A DNA stretch of 9,178 bases from CAZFDT01 sp964518335 (lineage in GTDB: Bacteria; Planctomycetota; Phycisphaerae; Phycisphaerales; Phycisphaeraceae): positions 1 to 9,178 of the forward strand of contig CAZFDT010000126.1 in NCBI GenBank assembly GCA_964518335.1, written 5' to 3'. Of the stretch, positions 6,930 to 9,178 are shown piece after piece; positions within the stretch are counted from its first letter, which is position 1, and every line of letters begins with the position of its first letter. A program made the translations under genes and the position numbers. Below the pieces are notes generated by a model. That model saw only the letters and a program-made list of their open reading frames with translations, was not told where the DNA came from and did no database searches.

Positions 6930-8747
6930 TCACGAATGCCCGCGTCCCCGCCCCCGCCCCCGGAAGCACAGCAGCGGCGCGGCCAGACCCAGCAGCGCCA
7001 CCGACGCCGGCTCGGGGACCAGGGCGGTGAAGATGCCGCTGGATCCGTCGGTGAAGCGGAGTTCGAACGCAAGCAGGCCGTTGTCATTGAGGCTCAGCGA
7101 TCGACCGTCTTCACCACCAACGTCACCCGAGAATCCGATGAGCGATATGGTCCGCAGGTCCACGCCGGCGCCCGGGTCCACATCGAACAGGTCTCCTTCG
7201 CGGACGATCAACTGCAGCGTCCCGCCCGTGCTGGCCCAGAGGCCGCGGTCGTTGGTCGAGTCCACGCCAGTTCCGGTGACAATGCCGGCAAATGCGACTT
7301 CGCCAGCACCGTTGATCGTCGGAGTAAAAAACGAATCGCCGAATGGGAAGGCGCCGGTGCCGAATACAACCCCTGTTCCTAATCCAGGCCCCAGGTTTCC
7401 GTCGGTGCCTTCTCGCGCCACCGGCGCGAGCGTTCCACCGGTTGTGGTCCATATTCCTTCATTGTTGGTCAGGTCAACGCCTTCTCCCATGAGTGTGGCG
7501 TGGAATGCGATTTCACCGGCGCTGTTGAGGACAGGGCTCTTGAAGAAGTTGAACTGCACCCCCGCACCCTGTCCCGGTCCCGTGTCGCCGTCGGTGCCTT
7601 TGCGAGCCACGGCGGCCAACGATCCACCCGTGGTGGTCCAGATGCCTCGATTATTGGTTGAGTCCACACCCGCGCCCAATCCGAGCCCGCCGGTGAATGC
7701 GACAGCACCCGTGCTATTGAGAACCGGCGGCCCGAGCTCGTTGAAGTGAACGCCTGCGCCCAACCCGGGCCCGGGCCCGTCGCTGCCGGTACGCGCCACC
7801 ACAGCCAGCGATCCGCCCGCATTGGTCCAGATGCCTCGGTGATTGGTGCCATCGACGCCGTCACCAGTGAGTTCGCCGTAGAAGGCAACCTGGCCGGCGG
7901 CGTTGAGGGTCGGACCGCTGAAGGCCGTGAAATTCACGCCGGCACCCAGGTTGGGCCCTGGCCCATCGCTGCCGGTACGCGCCACCACCGCCAGCGATCC
8001 GCCCGCATTGATCCAGATGCCACGGCGGTTGGTAGTGTCAACGTCCGTGCCGGTGAGTTCGCCTTGGAAGGCAACGTTCCCAGCAGCATTGAAGACGCGG
8101 TCGATCAAGGTGCTGAAATGAACGCCCGGGTCCATACCTGGTCCCAGTTGCCCGTCGGTGCCGGTACGCGCCACCGCCGCCAATGTCCCACCCGCAGTGG
8201 TCCAGATACCTCTAAAGTTGGTCCCGTCCACGCCCCCACCGGTCACGGTGCCAATGAACGCAGCCTCACCCGTGCTGTTGAGGACCTGAGGTGCAAAGAT
8301 AGCGGAAACACTGAAGTGGACGCCCGCACCCAAACCTGGCCCGGCTGGCCCATCCGTGCCTTCACGCGCCAGCACCGCTGGCGTACCGCCAACGGTGGTC
8401 CAGATGCCGGCGTTGTTGCTGCTACCTACCCCCGGGCCAGTGAGCAACCCCGAGAAGGCGACTTGGCCGGCAGTATTGACGGTGGGGACGCCAAAGCCGC
8501 TGAAGTGGACGCCCGCGCCTTGGTCGGGCCCCAGGCCCAGCGCCGTCCCAGTCGCGCCCGACAGGGCGATGGTGTCGTACGTCACGGTCGCCCACGCCGG
8601 CTCGGCAGGGGTCAAGAGCAGCGCGCAGGCCAATGTCAGCGTGCCGACGCGAATCGGCCGGGTTCGCGGCAGGCCGGGCGTCGATCTGGCGGCTGACGGT
8701 GCCGCCATGGTCGCGGCGCGGCGCTCGCTCCGTCCGGTGCGGTGCAT
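6930..8747 (-). CDS. PEP-CTERM protein with eight NxxGxxAF tandem repeats (605 aa), first operon gene
   Basis: Paralogue of the 583-residue protein at the other end of the operon. ATG 8747 is chosen because a perfect AGGAGG lies 7 bp upstream; the longer frame from 8780 (11 more residues) has no such site. The N-terminal 53 residues are a long, Arg-rich leader followed by the hydrophobic TLTLACALLLTPAEPAWA, with cleavage likely after AWA. The mature protein starts TVTYDTIALSGATGTALG, almost as in its paralogue. NxxGxxAF-type motifs begin at 91, 157, 220, 282, 344, 408, 479 and 554. The cap REGDLFDVDP...GVDLRTIS...GGEDG is shared with the paralogue. VPEPAS (577-582), a hydrophobic span and a short Arg/Gly tail (FRGRGRGRGHS) make up the PEP-CTERM signal. 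Expected route: Sec export, then exosortase processing by an enzyme encoded elsewhere. Function unknown; no catalytic motif seen. A beta-propeller fold is a plausible inference. Confidence 0.9.
   Translation of the reverse strand: MHRTGRSERRAATMAAPSAARSTPGLPRTRPIRVGTLTLACALLLTPAEPAWATVTYDTIALSGATGTALGLGPDQGAGVHFSGFGVPTVNTAGQVAFSGLLTGPGVGSSNNAGIWTTVGGTPAVLAREGTDGPAGPGLGAGVHFSVSAIFAPQVLNSTGEAAFIGTVTGGGVDGTNFRGIWTTAGGTLAAVARTGTDGQLGPGMDPGVHFSTLIDRVFNAAGNVAFQGELTGTDVDTTNRRGIWINAGGSLAVVARTGSDGPGPNLGAGVNFTAFSGPTLNAAGQVAFYGELTGDGVDGTNHRGIWTNAGGSLAVVARTGSDGPGPGLGAGVHFNELGPPVLNSTGAVAFTGGLGLGAGVDSTNNRGIWTTTGGSLAAVARKGTDGDTGPGQGAGVQFNFFKSPVLNSAGEIAFHATLMGEGVDLTNNEGIWTTTGGTLAPVAREGTDGNLGPGLGTGVVFGTGAFPFGDSFFTPTINGAGEVAFAGIVTGTGVDSTNDRGLWASTGGTLQLIVREGDLFDVDPGAGVDLRTISLIGFSGDVGGEDGRSLSLNDNGLLAFELRFTDGSSGIFTALVPEPASVALLGLAAPLLCFRGRGRGRGHS
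6984..7041. repeat. Direct repeat copy 2 (sorting-signal end), partner at 4621-4678
   Basis: Partner of the near-identical 58-bp segment at 4621-4678. It encodes the end of the last repeat and the PEP-CTERM motif of the 605-residue protein. Confidence 0.85.
7020..8543 (-). repeat. Tandem ~186-bp coding repeats (NxxGxxAF units) in the 605-aa gene
   Basis: Eight units with motif spacing 66, 63, 62, 62, 64, 71 and 75 residues. Units 3 and 4 are nearly identical over about 58 bp (compare from 7781 with from 7967, offset 186 bp = 62 codons) and share GGSLAVVARTGSDGPGP. This points to relatively recent internal duplication. Units 2 and 7 have short insertions in the strand-linking loop. Confidence 0.9.
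8496..8587. repeat. Direct repeat copy 2 (mature N-terminus), partner at 6121-6212
   Basis: Partner of 6121-6212. It encodes the mature N-terminus of the 605-residue protein. Similarity stops abruptly at the signal peptides, which are unrelated between the two genes. Confidence 0.8.
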
Positions 8748-8754
8748 GAGGGGA

Positions 8755-8760
8755 CCTCCT
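8755..8760 (-). promoter_or_regulatory. Perfect Shine-Dalgarno AGGAGG fixing the start of the operon's first gene
   Basis: AGGAGG on the minus strand, 7 bp before ATG 8747. It decides the start against the upstream in-frame ATG at 8780 and the internal ATG at 8708. Confidence 0.85.
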
Positions 8761-8871
8761 GCGACAGGGCCGACGAACATTCCGACGATGGATATGCCGA
8801 ACCCGTCCCCACTTTGAAAGGGCGACTCACCCTAACCCAATCCAGCCGGCCCGCCAACCCAACAGAGTGCG

Positions 8872-8900
8872 ATCATGAGATTTTTTTTTTACGTGGTCAA
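8872..8900 (-). promoter_or_regulatory. Candidate sigma70-type promoter of the PEP-CTERM operon
   Basis: On the minus strand TTGACC (plus 8895-8900; 5 of 6 to the -35 consensus) is followed, after a 17-bp spacer containing ten consecutive A residues, by CATGAT (plus 8872-8877; 4 of 6 to the -10 consensus). Transcription would start near 8865, giving a leader of about 118 bases before ATG 8747. Spacing, position and the locally AT-rich DNA in a GC-rich genome support it. Confidence 0.5.
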
Positions 8901-8907
8901 AATGACC
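8895..8907. promoter_or_regulatory. 13-bp palindrome overlapping the candidate -35 box (possible operator)
   Basis: GGTCA-AAA-TGACC, a perfect 5-bp inverted repeat around a 3-bp centre. Read on the minus strand it contains the candidate -35 hexamer, so a dimeric regulator bound here would compete with or contact RNA polymerase. The regulator is not in the window. Confidence 0.45.
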
Positions 8908-8983
8908 TGCAGTTCTGCGCCGATGCAAGCGCTGCGAAGAAGGGGAACTTAGGAAACCATGACCGACGGGCCTGCCCGGCGGC

Positions 8984-9076
8984 GTCGCGGCTCGGGTCGT
9001 GCGCGCGTGCATAGCCGCGACCCGTGGTCGCGCCGTGGCGGTGAGGCGAGGAAGCGCGACCGCTGGTCGCGGCTAT
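8984..9076. repeat. Cluster of REP-like inverted repeats built from AGCCGCGACC / GGTCGCGGCT
   Basis: ATAGCCGCGACC (9011-9022) pairs perfectly with GGTCGCGGCTAT (9065-9076). Inside, GGTCGCGC (9026-9033) pairs with GCGCGACC (9054-9061), so the whole can fold as one long stem with a 20-base loop. Alternatively each half is its own hairpin: CGCGACC-CGT-GGTCGCG (9016-9032) and CGCGACC-GCT-GGTCGCG (9055-9071). A further GTCGCGGCT at 8984-8992 can pair with 9013-9021. Two palindromes in inverted orientation resemble bacterial REP/BIME elements. No T-tract follows, so a simple terminator is unlikely. Confidence 0.7.
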
Positions 9077-9079
9077 ACA

Positions 9080-9094
9080 GATTCCCCCGGAATC
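9080..9094. repeat. Short palindrome GATTCC-CCC-GGAATC with a following direct repeat
   Basis: Perfect 6-bp inverted repeat with a 3-base centre, four bases past the REP-like cluster. CCCGGAATC occurs here (9086-9094) and again at 9096-9104, a 10-bp period that would place both copies on the same helix face. A binding site is possible; the role is unknown. Confidence 0.4.
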
Positions 9095-9178
9095 ACCCGG
9101 AATCCCTCGGGGAAAAGTCCCATGCGAGGACTATGCGCCGCACCGGGCGGGGGTAGAATGAAGTGTTGCAGTGGACGG

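Larger units (their letters stand above)
8748..9178. other. Non-coding leader and upstream region of the PEP-CTERM operon
   Basis: About 430 bp with no convincing gene. From the operon outward it holds the Shine-Dalgarno, a predicted leader of about 118 bases, a candidate promoter with an A10 tract in its spacer, an overlapping palindrome, a cluster of GC-rich inverted repeats (8984-9076), a small palindrome (9080-9094), and a TAGAAT-ATG sequence at the very edge (9154-9160) that could belong to a gene beyond the window. Short open frames across it are Arg-rich, lack ribosome-binding sites and run through the palindromes. Confidence 0.6.

Noticed and set aside
8748..8780. Upstream ATG 8780 as the start of the 605-aa gene
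   Set aside because: No ribosome-binding site precedes it, whereas AGGAGG sits 7 bp before ATG 8747.
4592..8817. Several long plus-strand frames antisense to the PEP-CTERM genes with apparent Pro/Ser/Thr repeats
   Set aside because: Their periodicity is the complement of the NxxGxxAF repeats; they lack starts with ribosome-binding sites and signal sequences.
8881..8890. T10 tract as a plus-strand intrinsic terminator
   Set aside because: No GC-rich hairpin precedes it on the plus strand and no plus-strand gene ends here; it fits better as the A-tract of the minus-strand promoter.
9011..9076. CRISPR-like or tandem repeat array
   Set aside because: The repeats are inverted, not direct, with no regular spacers.
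9154..9178. TAGAAT -10-like box or ATG (9158) start of a gene running off the window
   Set aside because: No -35 box at proper spacing, no clear Shine-Dalgarno, and only seven codons visible.

Overview
The window looks like chromosomal DNA from a GC-rich Gram-negative bacterium. The best guess is Planctomycetota, possibly a Phycisphaerae-like lineage. This rests on strong G/C preference at third codon positions, several proteins with PEP-CTERM sorting signals and tandem NxxGxxAF repeats, and a typical bacterial lepA. The taxonomy is inference; there is no rRNA or other phylogenetic marker except LepA.

Layout. (1) 46-1146, minus: a probably exported App1-type phosphatidate phosphatase-like protein of the HAD fold. 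(2) 1213-2121, plus: a PAPS-dependent sulfotransferase, divergent from gene 1 with only about 66 bp between starts. (3) 2158-3948, minus: lepA (elongation factor 4), convergent with the sulfotransferase. (4) 3949-4287: a GC-rich intergenic region with a candidate promoter, a perfect hairpin and a good Shine-Dalgarno site leading into (5) 4288-4491, plus: a small, unrecognised single-span membrane protein. (6) 4540-8747, minus: a compact three-gene operon in which every product carries a signal peptide and a C-terminal PEP-CTERM sorting signal. In transcription order these are a 605-residue NxxGxxAF repeat protein, a 208-residue protein with a region resembling the T1SS-143/DUF5801-type adhesin repeat, and a 583-residue paralogue of the first protein. 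(7) 8748-9178: the operon's leader and upstream region, with a plausible sigma70-type promoter whose -35 box lies inside a perfect 13-bp palindrome, and farther out a cluster of REP-like inverted repeats.

The operon is the most interesting part. The two large proteins each have eight NxxGxxAF-type motifs about 62 residues apart. The N-terminal strand of the mature protein looks like the missing last strand of the degenerate eighth repeat, which fits an eight-bladed beta-propeller closed by a 'velcro' strand; that is inference from the sequence pattern. The second and third genes overlap by ATGA, and the first and second are 15 bp apart, so the three exported proteins are probably made together. 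I would expect them to pass through Sec and then be cut by an exosortase encoded elsewhere. The phosphatase, sulfotransferase and lepA genes show no clear functional link to this operon. No tRNA, rRNA, CRISPR array, insertion sequence or phage gene was seen.
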